Of a stretch of DNA of 64,000 nucleotides, positions 34,600-48,100 are shown piece after piece. Below the pieces are notes generated by a model. The model was not told where the DNA came from, ran no database searches, and was given only the letters and a program-made list of their open reading frames with translations. The translations under genes were made by a program, and so were the position numbers. How positions within the stretch are numbered: position 1 is the first letter of the stretch; every line of letters starts with the position of its first letter. The stretch spans positions 1,054,001 to 1,118,000 of the forward strand of contig RCTD01000005.1 of the NCBI GenBank assembly GCA_014898415.1, in the 5' to 3' direction. The stretch is from Stromatinia cepivora. Its lineage: Eukaryota > Ascomycota > Leotiomycetes > Helotiales > Sclerotiniaceae.

Positions 34600-36126
34600 A
34601 ATGTCTAAAGAAAGTGGCCCAAAAAGCGGCACAAATTAAAGTTTGACCAAGGAAACTTGGGAAAGAGAATGACAACATCAAATGGAATAAATGGGATCGG
34701 ATGCATTGGATCTTTCAATTGATATCCGAATCAATATTAGGCAGAAGATGCAGATCGCATACACAGCTGGAAGCACAGCCACTCATCGGGATATTTTCAA
34801 TAAATGCAGGTACGACCAATTGGGAAAGAGATGAACACATCCTTATGATAAGAGATGGATGATGGGAAAATTCCCTCATCACCCTCATCACCCCCTTCAT
34901 CTTGGTTTTCTTCAACAACACAAATGAAACATTGTGAAACTTTTCACCAGTTATTCCATGAACAGAGACTTAAAGACTTTGCTTTTCCAGAGTTGGAGAA
35001 TTATTGAGAGTAACAAGATATTTTACTTGGCTATGATCTCAACCAACTCATCTCATCTTGTAGTTATTTGTGTGCTGTACAGCCTGTACTGAACACCGCA
35101 AAAAGCTCACCGGTCGGATCATTCCCTGCATACCTGCCTATCCAACTCCTACTCACCGAGGTTCCACGTAGTTGTGTAGTACAAAGTAATGCGAAATCTT
35201 TCCAGACAAAAAGGTGTAACAGTAATACTTTACGAGAGCTATGCTTTTTCCTGGTTTCTTTGCTTCCCCGCTTCATCCTATTACTTCCATCTGATTCGTA
35301 GATTGAAGATGCTCTTCTCAGACCATATCCGCCGTACATTACGAATCCTCAGCTGTTGTATTTCTACGCCCCATACACATACTAGATACGGAGAAAAAGA
35401 TTGTACGGAGTATACGCAGTTGCAGATGTTGCAGATGTTGCAGATGTTGCTCAAACTTTTGAATTTCTATCGTCTAACTGGCCATATACGCACAGGAGAT
35501 TTGTCACCACCCGAGGTCTATCCACCAGTGATCACCTCTGCAAACCAAACAAACATAACACATCAAATCCAATATTATATTTTATTTCTCTTAGAACATT
35601 TTTAAAAGCGCTTCAACATTCAATCTGGTTTTGATATGATAACCTTATTCGTTAGCACCAGGAGAATAAATACAAGCTTTTACCCTTCATCCCACAATTA
35701 CGTCTTGTTCTCCAATTAAATCTGATGATGATGAGTATGAAGTTTCAACGAGGATTGGAAAAAAGCCGCCCACGGCTATCCTCCTTGAAACCAGGCTGAG
35801 ACCTGATATAGATACTCTGACACGTAAGAGGATTGAACTGACTCTAGGAATTTATTTATTAATTATACAGGAATCAGGATTCAGGAGAGATCATGTATAT
35901 ACTCCCGAGGTCCTTACGAACTCACGAAAAATATGTTCACTTCACTTCTTATAATAATTAAGAACCCAATTGTCTAAGCCTCGATAAGAATAAACAATTG
36001 TGAATCAGTGACGCAGATAAAACCAGAGAACCGACCACATCCATACGACCACATCCATACGACCACATCCATACGACCACATCCATACGACCACATCCAT
36101 ACGACCACATCCATACGAACGAAATT
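34600..36126. other. Intergenic, divergent promoter region
   Basis: This region lies between divergent start codons. It contains a 9-bp TTGCAGATG repeat (about 35419-35447) and the 14-bp tandem repeat at its right end. Short frames (35064-35605) overlap on both strands without recognisable content. Confidence 0.5.
36033..36116 (+). repeat. Six perfect copies of a 14-bp tandem repeat
   Basis: The unit GACCACATCCATAC is repeated exactly six times (84 bp) and ends 10 bases before the ATG at 36127, so it sits in the leader or core promoter of the PRXL2-like gene. Confidence 0.95.
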
Positions 36127-37284
36127 ATGGTTATATTGTCCGATTCACCCGCAGCAAATCGAATTGCCATTAATAATTATTCAACCACAGAGAAAGGTTT
36201 GAATGAAAAAAAAATCGAAGCATCATCAAATACAACAACCATGGATTTGCCAAGTGCTACACCCCCGAAGACCTCAATAGATACTTCCTTCGATGGCGTC
36301 GATCCCTCATATGAATTTGTTGGGGACGTCAATACAAACAATGAACTACCCTCACAAGAGATTCTGAAAAAGATTGAAAGTATGATCGTTTTAGACAGGG
36401 ATGGAAAGACTCGACCGTTCAAAAGTTTATATTCAGGCCCGAATGTAGCAAGAAGAGTGTTGATTGTCTTCATCCGTCACTTCTTCTGTGGGGTAAGCTT
36501 TCTCTTCAGCTGCATAATTTCTTAAGTCTAACTTCATGCTCTCTACTAGAACTGTCAAGAATACCTTCGAACCCTGACGGCATCCATAACCGAAGATTCT
36601 CTCCTCCAACTCCATACTCCTACCTTTATCGCAGTTGTTGGTTGTGGCAGCCCATCTCTGATCCCCATGTATCAAGAAGCCACGAATTGTCCATTTCCAA
36701 TATATGCAGACCCTACCAAAAAGTTATATGATGAGCTAGGAATGATGCGCACATTGAATCTCGGCACCAGGCCAGAATATCAACGCAGATCAACTTTGCT
36801 AGGAATGGCACAGAGCGTGGTACAAAGTCTGAAACATATCAAAGGAGGCAAATTGTTTCAAGGAGGTGATTACCAACAAGTTGGTGGAGAATTTTTATTT
36901 GAGCCGGTACGAATGGCTACTCCGATTACCTCACCTACGGATGGACCCCCCGATATGGATGCGAGTGGTGGCATTTTGGGCAATGGTGATAAGATAGGCG
37001 AAAATGAAGGATATGAGGAGAAGATGGTTACCTGGTGTCATAGGATGAAAAACACTAGAGACCATGCGGAAATTCCAGAAATCAGAGAAGTCCTTGGATT
37101 TGATGAAATAGGCGATGGCGGCAAGAATCAGAAGAGGTGGTCCAAAGCATTGAGCGAGAGAAAAGGTACGGGAATTAATATCGGAGCTCGAAGTAGTAGA
37201 GGAACGAGTTTGAAACTTGAAGGGTTGAGTGAGGATGGTGGTAGTATGCGGAGCAGGAAAACAAGTAGTGAAAAACCTACTTAA
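36127..37284 (+). CDS. AhpC/TSA antioxidant (PRXL2/FAM213-like) protein
   Basis: Exons 36127-36492 and 36550-37284 (GTAAGC...ACTAG), 366 residues from the first ATG; an in-frame ATG with better context (ACCATGG) at 36241 would remove 38 residues. Across the splice junction the motif RHFFCGNCQEYL forms, with Cys121 and Cys124; this CxxC after a beta strand (RVLIVFIRHFF) is the signature of the thioredoxin-fold AhpC-TSA_2 family. TFIAVVGCGSPSLIPMYQEA, then FPIYADPTKKLYDELGM and LLGMAQSVVQSL followed by GDYQQVGGEFLFEP, are the remaining family blocks. These proteins are thought to be thiol-dependent redox enzymes; substrate unknown. A basic Ser-rich tail of about 70 residues is extra. Confidence 0.88.
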
Positions 37285-38637
37285 ATGGCAATGCTGCCAA
37301 CTGCCAACTGATACCTAAGAGTTAAGTGTGCTATTATAAGTTAAGGCAGTGGCATGGAGTTCGGTCTGTGTATTTTTGTGGATTATCTTGGCGGGGAGAT
37401 ATATGGGGGAGTTATTTTATCTCGATCATTTGTTCCTTGAAAACTTGTCATTATTAAATCTATACCCAATTCGATTTCGAAATATTTCCTAAGAAATTCT
37501 GTTCTTGAAAGTTCCAGTCCATTTTCTGATATTATATCCTATAATACGTACGTACTAGGTAGGTACTAGATAGGTATCAGGCAGTAGGCAGATCATTACA
37601 TTCATATCATATCATCATAAATTTCTACATCCCACCCACCATAACTCACTCTATTAGCAGCTTCTAATATATGAGATCGATATCGTCCCCTCTATCTCTC
37701 TTCAATATTTTTTTCTTCTGATTACTAATTTTTAATTTTTAACTCTTAATATTGAATTACTTTATTAATACCCTTCAGATCTCTACTAATTTGTTTCACT
37801 TGTTTTCATCTCTAAATACTCCCTTCATTTTCTTCGTTTTCTTTCGTTATCTACCTATCTACCTATATAGACCTCTATTTGTTGTTTATTCACTCTGTAT
37901 TCACTCTCTATATTTACTCATTCTATCATCTATCATCTCTCATCTACCATCTATCTGTATTTATCTACCCAAGTAATCAATCCAGTAACTGTATCCATTT
38001 ACTCCCATTCGCAGTATGCAATATTATAGAGATGAGGGAGTAATTATTCTATTATATCCATATTCATATATATATATATATATCCATATCCCGCTCACAA
38101 CATTACATCCACCAAGAATTCAAATATCGAGGCATCACAACAACTCACACCATATCATATCATATCATATCATATTACATAAAAACATCAAATCAACCTT
38201 CATCTCACTTCCATTGATATCAATCATGCTATGAATCCACATCATCTCCATCACTGTACACACATACAAACATTACACACAAAAGAAACTCGAGAAATCT
38301 GCCAGTATCCCATGCATCGATCGATACAGCTATTCACATCACTTCCCCCTATCCTCTTCCCACTACCTACAATTTCAGAGATAAATCCCCCATCGCTCAA
38401 TAACGATATGATATGCCCAGGCCAACCCAACCATGATGAAATCCTTTCTTGCCTCCTAAGAACAAAGTTTCCTTAAGTATCAAATCATAAACAGGAACAG
38501 AAAAGAAACCAAAGGGAATTTTCCACCTACTACCACCATCTCATATCTCCCTCCGTCCCCAAGTGAGTAAAAAGAACAAGAAAACAAAGACAAGTACATA
38601 TTTGCGAAGTGTTAAGGTAGTGTGTTTGAAAATTATT
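37285..38637. other. Intergenic between convergent genes, G-poor on + strand
   Basis: From about 37600 to 38560 the plus strand is strikingly poor in G (long runs of C/T/A, with CATAT repeats at 38150-38176 and TATATA at 38065-38085). It lies 3' of the ssn6 stop. Short frames here are composition artefacts. No gene seen. Confidence 0.5.
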
Positions 38638-41600
38638 CTAAATAGTCGCCTCAACCTTTGACTGTCCATTAGGTAATCCATTTGCAGAGTGTCCATTAAC
38701 TCCTGTTGGGCTAGTAGTTTTGGGATCACCACTTGCGGATGGAGGTCCTGAAGCTTGTGTTGAAACGATTCCTCCCTTTTTATCTTCATCTCCGTCATCA
38801 TCATAATTCTCATCTACATCCATCTTTCGTGCTGCACGTTCAGGTTCGCTAACTGGTACGGGCTGTGTTGGAGTTGGGGGAGGTTGTTCCATTCGTTGAG
38901 CTAGAGACGGTTGTTGTGATACTGGTACTTGTTGGCGATCACGCTCATCTACCGGAGCCTCCTTAATTGGAGTATCTTGCCGAGGTAGAGAAGGCGGTGG
39001 GCCTACTTCGTATGTGTGGGGAGGCGGTGGACGTGAATCTTGTTGCATTGCTGGATGGCCTTGCATACCATGGGTTGGTGGGTGGTGGGCAGCTTCTGAG
39101 GGGTGATAATTCTCGTTCGCACGACGTTGCTCAGCTGCGCGTTGTTCAGCTGCACGGCGCTGGTCTTCAACTCTTCTTTGATTATCTGCTTGTCTTTGCT
39201 CTTCGGCGAGGCGTTGTTCCTCAATTCTTCTTTGGTCTTCAGCACGACGAGCTTCAGACGAGCTTCGATGGAATTGCTCCCGATCTCTAGGTGGGGTAGA
39301 AGGTCTTCGGTGATGCATGTCTTCCAGTCGAGCACGATTTTCATCTGAAGCAGGCTTCTTCACTGCAGGTTCGTCCTCCCATTCACGCATTCGCTTTGGA
39401 CCTACAGAGGGCGGTCTATTATCACCGCGATCGGCAGATGCAACGGTCTCTGCCGCAGCTAAACCGGATACAGGTGGTAAGGCACCTCCTTCAATTCCAC
39501 TTCTTTCAGGGATATCAGCATGATGTGGATATGGTGGTTGGTTTGGATAAGTGGTCTTGGGAGATGGCATGGTTGCACTCATTATTGGTCGAACTTCTGG
39601 TCGAGGACTATTACCACGGCCGAAAGGGGGCAAAGGACCAGGACCAGCACCATTCATTCCATTTGGAGCTGGTGGTAATACAGATGGAGGACCTGGAGGT
39701 GGAGGAGCGTAGTTTGTGTTCGCAACTCTTTGTGGCTGAGAAGGAGGTCCTTGTGGTTGTTGTGCATGAGAAGGTGGAGGTGGCTGTGCTCCTGATCCCG
39801 CTCCCGCTCCAGGACCCGGATAAGGACCTAGGGGATGGTGGTCACGAGTATCTCTTTGATCACGGGAATCTCTTGGATCCCTTGGATCCCTTGGGTCTCT
39901 GGGATCTCTGGGATCTCTTAGGTCCCTTTGATCTCTTTGATCTCTTTGATCTCTGGGGTCACGAGGTTGAGGGTCCGCGGCTCGAGGGTCGGCGCGAGGA
40001 TCTTTGAATTCTGATTTGAATTCTCTTGGGTCTCTTGGATCTCTAACGTCTCTAGAATCTCTTGGGTCTCTAAGATCTCTTAGGTCTCTTGGGTCTCTTG
40101 GATCCCTTGAATCTCTGGGATCTCTAGGCTCTCTCATATCTATGGGAGCTCGTGGAGGTGAACGAGGACGTGGCGGAAGTGCTTGACGGGCATCGGCACC
40201 AGGATATGGCCTCATTTGTTGATCTTGTCTGGGACTTGGTACCCGTGGCGCAGGTGGAATTGGACCACGATCAGTTGTGCGTTGTTCATAAGGATTAGGT
40301 GGTTGAGGAGGAGGATTAATTTCAGCAAGTCTGCTTCCCCATCCATTGACTGCAGGTGGTCCTTGGGCTTGCGCTTGAGGAGCGGAATTTCCCCATTGAG
40401 GCCCAGGCGGTCCAACAGCGCCAGACACTTGATAAGCTTGAGGATGTACATCTTGTGGTAAAGGAGCAGCTGCCTGACCTGGCATACCACTGGCTTGTCC
40501 ACTGCGCAATAATTGCAAACGAGCTTTGATGTGAACATTGTTAGGATCAAGTTCGGCAGCACGTTGATACGCATCCAAAGCGTCGTTGATCTGATTGTTA
40601 CATGATTCATACTATAAAAACGATTAACAATGTCTCAAACATGGCCGGCTAAAGATGAAGCAAACTTACCAGTGTACCCAAGTCGTACCAGACCTCGGAG
40701 ATGTACGGGTTCAAGCGTATCGCGCGGGAATATGCATCAAGCGCATCTCGGTACTGGTTAATTTGGTAGTACAAAACGCCAATCGAGCACCAGAAAGTCG
40801 GATTCCGTCCGTCTCGATAAACAGCTTGCTGATAGGCCTCGTATGCCTTGGGGTACTTCTGTTGTGACATGTAGCACCGACCGAGGAGGTACCAACTCTG
40901 TGCATCGCTTTGATCTGCCACGTGTTAGCGTGTGAAATGTGAGACCGATCATATTTGACGAGTATTACCGGAACCGACAGATTGTTCCAAATACTCAATG
41001 GCCTGCTCTTGACTTTGGAAGCTAGTACTCTGTTGGTGATGCAGCCATCCAAGTTGCTGAAGGACCTTTGCATGTTTTGGATCCCGATCGAGAACACGCT
41101 TGTAGGCAACTTTGGCACTATCGTACTACAACCAATCTGTCAAAATCATCCAATCACATTCCGACTTTCGAACTTACATCTTTTTGTTGCTCATGAACAT
41201 GTCCAATCTGGAACCAAATGTCTTCTTCTGTCAATGGAGTTGGTGGTACAGCGACAATGTATCGGAAACACTGCAAACAGTCAGGAATACACAGCATAGC
41301 CTTTTGATCAGATGACTTACTTCCAAACTCTGTTGGTATTTCTGCTGTTGTTTATAAATTATACCCAAGCGAAAATAGATCTCGTTTGCCTTTTCGAAAT
41401 CTGGCTGCATTCTCATCACTTGCGAAAATGCCTCCTCGGCGTGTTCAAGAGAACCATATCTATCATATAGTATTCCAATACCATACCAAAGTTTGGGCTC
41501 CTGAAGTGAGTGGTTAGACTTGAGATGCAAGTGGCACATGAATTTACTAACCTTAGGATCCCGGAGATGATAAAGAGCTTGTTGATAAGCCGAGTATGCT

Positions 41601-42118
41601 TGTTGTAAATCATCCATCATTAAAAAGCAGTGACCTAAAATATGTTAGACTTTGATCGTTCATCCATTGCGCAACACCAAAGAGGCCACTTTACCTAGAC
41701 TACCCCAAACATCTCCATTGTTCTGATCAAACTTGAGGATATTTTGTAAATATTCAACGGCTTTAGCAAATTGTTCTTGCGCGCGAAGGATAGAGCTGAT
41801 AGCATTCATCGCTGGTATAGATCTTGGATTCGTGCGAAGTACATGTTCATATGCGCCCATAGCCTCATCTAGATTGCCTAGCAGCTCTGCTAGACTTCCT
41901 GTCATACACATTAGTGGTTTATATCAGGGATAAAAAAAGTGATTCTTACCTATTTGAAGCCATACTGTCTCATTCATGGCAGTGAGCTGTTGCATTGGTG
42001 TTGGCGCAGGAGCCTGCCAGTTCGGCTGCTGTTGAGCCATCCCAGGTGGAGCAGGGCCATTATGAGGAGGATGATGCAATTGCATACCCGCTGGGGGTGA
42101 TGGATGATGCGCTGCCAT
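38638..42118 (-). CDS. SSN6: TPR transcriptional corepressor Ssn6/Cyc8
   Basis: Eight exons on the minus strand: 42118-41950, 41898-41695, 41634-41552, 41500-41321, 41270-41178, 41125-40969, 40914-40670 and 40611-38638; all junctions keep frame, giving 1034 residues. After a Pro/Gln-rich start, ten or so tetratricopeptide repeats fill about residues 50-410 (for example NLDEAMGAYEHVLRTNPRSI, DVWGSLGHCFLMMDDLQQAY, WYGIGILYDRYGSLEHAEEA, WYLLGRCYMSQQKYPKAYEA). This is the Ssn6 array that binds Tup1 and DNA-bound repressors to silence carbon-, stress- and mating-type-regulated genes. The remainder is Pro/Gln/Arg-rich, with an Arg-Asp repeat tract (about residues 534-632) and an EQRR/DQRR-rich segment. 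Filamentous orthologues are named RCM-1 or SsnF. Confidence 0.95.
39845..40140 (-). repeat. RDPRD/RDxRD repeat tract in Ssn6
   Basis: A degenerate 9-bp repeat (GATCCAAGA-like) encodes more than 25 Arg-Asp-X triplets, with a spacer in the middle. Alternating positive and negative charge resembles RD-type mixed-charge domains of nuclear proteins. Confidence 0.85.
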
Positions 42119-45100
42119 CAGTAATTATAGCATGCGATCGCAAATTTGAATTACGTCGGAATTATGTGCTGGCGATTACGCGCCCAACCACCTCAATGAA
42201 AATGGCTTGGCGAGAGGTCTCTTTTGTCGATAAATCCTCAAAAACAATAACAACAATTGCTTCTCAAAAAGATTAATATTCTGTATCTTGAAGCCCCTGC
42301 GTGACAGTCGTAGAACTGAAGTTGTAATCGGAGGTAATGCGACCGAAAAGCTTCGTTTGACGACGAAAGGCGTGGCGTGCAGGGTTGAATAATGGGAATT
42401 CGAGCTTTAGTGAATATAGTGTGAAAGCTAATTCGAAGCTATCTATGTACCAGAATCTATACCGTAGTTTGAGATATCGGAAGACAGATTGTGAGGTTGC
42501 TGTCGTTGTTGAGAGTTGTATCGTCCTCTTCGTTTCGCACTTTTGCACAGTCGAAAATGAAAAGATTCTTCTACATCTGAGATGACGAGGGACAACTTGG
42601 TTTTGGAATAGAAATTCCGGACCCACTTTTCTAATAACCCTAACCCAGAGTTAGTCCTAAATAAACTTTTCAAATGTGGAACATGAAGATAATATCAAGT
42701 GAACTAAAAACGTTTGGAGAAGGCTAGCTAAACTAGGTACTAAGGGTACGGAAACTACACGAATGACGGGATTAGCCCTCTTGGATTTACTGGCCCACTT
42801 TGAATAAAGGCTGAGATACTAACCTGAAACGTGTACAAATTAGTACTTGATTAAGAAAAGTACTCATAGCCCATCACTCTTTTCCTTAGAATAGTTCAGG
42901 AAATAATAAATCTTCAGGCACAGTCCCAAGCCACGTGACCTTTTGGCTGACTTGGCCCAGGGCAGGATACTTTAGAAACTTTTACTAGCACTAGCATCAG
43001 AAGATTAGATTAAAATTCGTAAGTCTTAAACTTTATAAGGAAGTTGTCCCAAAGACCGAACAAAACTGAAAGAAGAATCTCCATTAACAATTAAACTCCG
43101 ATCATAATTAAAAAGAAATATTAGATAACAGATTATTATCATCGACTTAAAATTAATTTCCTCCGCTTCTTGTTGCAGGGCTTTGCAGCCGCCGAATTTA
43201 AACTATTCGCCAAGAAAGCCATAGAAAAGAAGAAAAGGAATCCTTTTCTAATCCAATTAAAATATTCCCGTGGCAAACTCGAATTAATTGATGTTAACCT
43301 TGACCTTTTCAAGTATTTGGTATTTGTCCAATTCTAATTAATCATCAGCCTCAGAACCAATGAAGGATCATTTATTAGTTGAGAGCCGAACGACCCTACG
43401 ATTGAATCTAATAAAGGACCCTGCCAAAAATATTACATCCACTGATTGTCTTAACTTTCAAAGGGCTAGGTATACAGTGTGGGTAAAGTCGCTTGGGGAA
43501 TATTGTGGGGGGTTTGCGTGTGTTACCTTGTGAAAAGAAGTGGAGTTGTTCGGCGTGGTGGAGGCTTGAAAATCGACAAAATATAAAAAAAGGTGTGGGT
43601 GCCCAGTGGCAAGCCCGGTTTCGCCAGTTGAGGATGGTGTGCACTACTGTGGATGGAGGGTTACAGTTGCATTTTGGATGACAATGCTCAACTGCACAGG
43701 CATTTGTGTGGTATCAGTGTCAGGGGTCTTTAGGGGATTAATGTACTGGGTACTGAAGGTTGTTCTTCAGCCGGTTCGGTTCTGAATTGCTTAAGGCTTA
43801 TTAGTAGTTGGTGCATCTATTAAATAGATGGATGGATGGATGGATGGATGGATGAAGGGTTGGATGGATGAATGAATGAATGAATGAATAGGTTGTTGAA
43901 GTTGATGGTCAATGTTCCACGAGCTGCTGGGACATCGTATTCAAACATTTTAAGACTGCGAGAGGCGTTCAATAAATATTCTCTAGGTTTATGATTTTGG
44001 AAACGAAGAGGAAGATGTTTCTCCATCCGTTCATACAACATATGGGAGGGTGGTGCGGTGGTCTTAACCACAATCCACCATAACAAGGTCATGCATTGCG
44101 CACGGTAGGTAAGATATTTGTGTACGGAGTTATGTATCACAGCCTCAAATCATACCTCTCGGGATTAATTAAGCCCATGTTCATCTGGCAGATACTAGGT
44201 ACATTACGAATTACTTATAAGACATGCGAGAAAGGACATGTTGCCCAATTGTATCTAAAGCATTCATAGTAAACTAATTCAGGCTCACTCCTCAAACAGT
44301 ACAACAAAACTCGATATGGAACCAGGATCTCACCCACTCAGTGCCACCACCCACACTCTTGTGCATCTTTCGCTTGTGCAGAAAATCTCCCAAGTGTATC
44401 TAAGCATGCACAACCACCGTCGGAATCCCGGTTAGTCATCATAAACGGTGAACATTCCTTTTCGTAGTTTAGTCCTATCATATTTGATGGGTTCATGAAG
44501 GATCACTGTTGGATAAAAAAGAGGAATACAGATCTCATTTCACCATACAAATAAAATACCTACGATAGAGGTTATTTTATCAAAAATAAATCTAAACAAT
44601 CATCTAAATTTGAATTTCTCACTCCATAACAAACATTCCAATAGATTCAAATATCCCATCTCATATCCATTTCACATATGTTTTATACTATCTCCTAAAT
44701 AAATCCAAAGCATCCACCACACAAGTCGGATTCCCACCTAACCAACCCATCACCCCGAAACTTCCAAAAGCCACATCATATCACACCCCCTATTCCCTTG
44801 CTCGGTCTATTTCGGCTCACTATCTCAATTAAGCAATTGGAAAATACATCTGACAGCCGTCAACCGCAGTGCAGCCGTGCGGGCAGCCCCAACCGGCATT
44901 ATTACCTTATTATTCCGCGCGGTACATACTAGGTACACGGGGCATCAAATGCTCTTTTCATCTCGCACGCTCACTTAAGCACTAACAACACCATCCAAAC
45001 ATGTCCCATGAGTCAGGATCCTATTTTTCGCTGACCCGCTCCATGTTTTCCGAGTTATTTGAACATTGTACAGAGTGTCGTGCCTAGCCGCACACTCCAT

Positions 45101-48100
45101 TCCATTCCTTCCTTTCGATCGCTCCGACAAACCTAACCCTCCAAATTACCCAACTCGAGAACACTCTAAAATTCTCTTCCAAGCCTTGCCTCTCTCCCCG
45201 CATCGGCGTTATATGAAATTTGATATGCAATAGAAGCTTGTTATTTATTACAATATCCACTCTTTAATCCCGTTCTCTTGGTGTTAATTATCGGCTCAGA
45301 TTCCTTTGGGTCTTGACAACTCATCGTCTTTTTGGTATGAAAATGGAATATGTTCTACCTATCTATCCATACATCACATCCCTCATCATTTACGAATTTC
45401 TACCTACAATTCAAATCGCCTCACACATTTCCAGTGTACGTTACAGTACAGTAATTGCCTCCCTGCACTAACCCGACGCATATGCATCTCCTACAGAAGG
45501 CGCAGCCCACCTGCATATCCATCCATTCTATTGTATACCCAGTCTAGGGCACAAACATGCTACATCTACTTATCTCATGTGCTTCATCACCACTTCCCTT
45601 TTTCGATTCTTACGGCCTCTCACATGTATTATCCCCATCAATCAATCAAATAAACTTCCTTTAGCAAACTCCCCATCATGCTTTCCTTTTCGTCATTTTA
45701 ATTTGCTACACCTATATGTCATGTAATGTACTCTGTAATGCCATGCCATGTCATGCAAGCAAGACCAACTCCAGTCCTGCATTTCAATTTATCCCCCGCA
45801 ATCACCAACGATTCAATTATGTTCATCTCATTCGATTCAACCACACTTTAAACCCACAAGAACCCTTGCAACTTTCAAGATTCCGTTATCCTCCGTACAC
45901 CGATAACCACAACCGCCTCAATCTCAATCGGATCTTAATCATCACATGCCACTTGGCCCCCAATCATCAATTTTCGTGGCTTTTTTCATCACACGCATAT
46001 TCCCGTCATTTATCAGCCACAACTGCCAATTAATGCCCAAATAACGGAAAGTGGCTTATGTGGCTAAACTTTCTTACAATAGCGTCAGTCTAGTCTAGCC
46101 TTGGCTCTTCGTGGTTTTATAGTTCAATACCCATAAATATCTCATTTCTTTCCTGACTCGGTTATCGTATCTTGGACATTCCTTCTTCTTACCTTGTAGC
46201 TAACTGGACGTACATTCCCTTCTTAACTCAGGTCCATCATCACCATCCCCAAACTGCGCTAGCTATCTTAAAATCTCACAATCTCAATCTTCATCTAAAA
46301 CTACGTTCCACCCCTACCCAGCACAAAACACCCTCCACCACTCCCTCTCTAACCTCTTCCCTTTCAACCGATATAAAATCCAAACACCAAACCACAACTT
46401 ATCCTTCAAACACAACGTAAGCTCCAAGCACAGCTCCAAAGCACACAACACAGAAGATTACGATCATACGATCGGAATTATCGGAATGAATGGTTGGACG
46501 TGCCGGTACGATAGGTGAGACATGGCTGGCTGGTGCTCCGTTTTTTTCTTTTGCAGGTGTTACCCCCAGGAGTGGGGGATGGGTTAGGTGAGTTTGTGAG
46601 CCTTTACTCCGTACGCTCTTAACAACTTGTTCATATGCAATTCAATCCCTTGAGAAATATATATGATTCTAGGATGGATATGTCGCCATCATTTCACTAG
46701 CTTCTATTCTTGCGATATCATGTGATTATTGAAGTGTCTGATGTACGGAATGTATAGGTATCATTTCATAAGGATCTGAAATACTAAATAGAGCATGAGG
46801 ATATACTTTATACTTCGCCAAGATGGATCCATGTTCTTTTGATCACGTGTTGCTCGATCCTAGTATTGTCACGTCTGATCCTTATCGCTCTTCTCTAAAC
46901 TTTCCTTATCTATTCCCACAACGAACCATCCGATTCCGACGATTTGCGATGGTCTAAAGAAGACAACCATTTGCTTTGAATATTTAAGCAACATCAAGCA
47001 ACCTTAAGATCAGTGCGTTTAATAGTCCGGACTAAAGACTTTCAAACATTGAAACCATTTTGGACATTCAAATATTCTAAAGGATTTAGATTAGAAAATT
47101 CAGATCATTCAAAACATTTGAAATAATCAAACCCTTTAGAGTATGCAAATTCTTTGGAACATTCACACCATCTGAACTACCACGAAGATATACCACTACT
47201 CATGAAAGTATAAATATAGAGAGAATAGAAGGACGAGAATATATCACGTGAAAATATCCTCCCACCACACACGCCCATGTTTCAGCCCCCGCCGCCCGAG
47301 CATCCATCCTCACTCACAATCTAGCCTTACAAATTACCAGAATTTTCCTCTCCATCTAGCCCTGCCAGCTGATTGACCACAATTATCACATCTATCAACC
47401 CCAGCTTCTTTCCTCCAAATATCAAATATAAAATGCAAATATAAATATAAATATAAATCCCACTCCTAATCACATCATCACACCTCCAACAAGGTAAAAG
47501 TATAGCCTCGACCTTATATATAAATAACCGGATAGACACGAGGAAGCATAAAATTTGCCTTCCATCTTTGTCGCGCTTCCGGCGGCACAGTATATTAGTT
47601 CGTTAGTTAACCTTCTATGGAGTTATCCATACCTACTAGGTATCTATTCCCAGAATATTTCCCATGGAGATGAGAGAGATCCACATTTAACCTCCATCCG
47701 TTCAACTCATCGAAGAATAGCCCAACAATGTTACTAGGTAGGTAATCAATAACGATGTTCATATTTAATAGAATTGTCTACTCATGCATATATATATATA
47801 TGCATATGCAACTAGGATTACATATCATACATACCTGCATCCATATCTACATATCCGCCACCCCACGGAATACTCAACCATTCATTCTCTCCGTAAGATA
47901 TATACTAGGGAGGGAGATAGGTTACCACCAACCAAGTTCCAACTTGACCATTTCACTCACGCCGCTTTCTTACTTCTATGTTAATATGTACCTACATATA
48001 TCATGATTATCATCACACTATTTTTGAAGATTTAGGAATTAGTGCTAATTAAGTTTGGGATGTTTACTTCCTGTACTCTGTACATAACTATAGAGTATAG

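Noticed and set aside
35064..35605. Overlapping ORFs on both strands between divergent genes
   Set aside because: No motif is present, both strands are open, and a TTGCAGATG repeat is included; this is likely promoter sequence.
45306..46420. Three plus-strand ORFs of 80-115 codons in the gene desert
   Set aside because: They have His/Ser/Tyr/Ile-rich composition explained by the C/T/A-rich strand, lack of motifs and no in-frame splice links.
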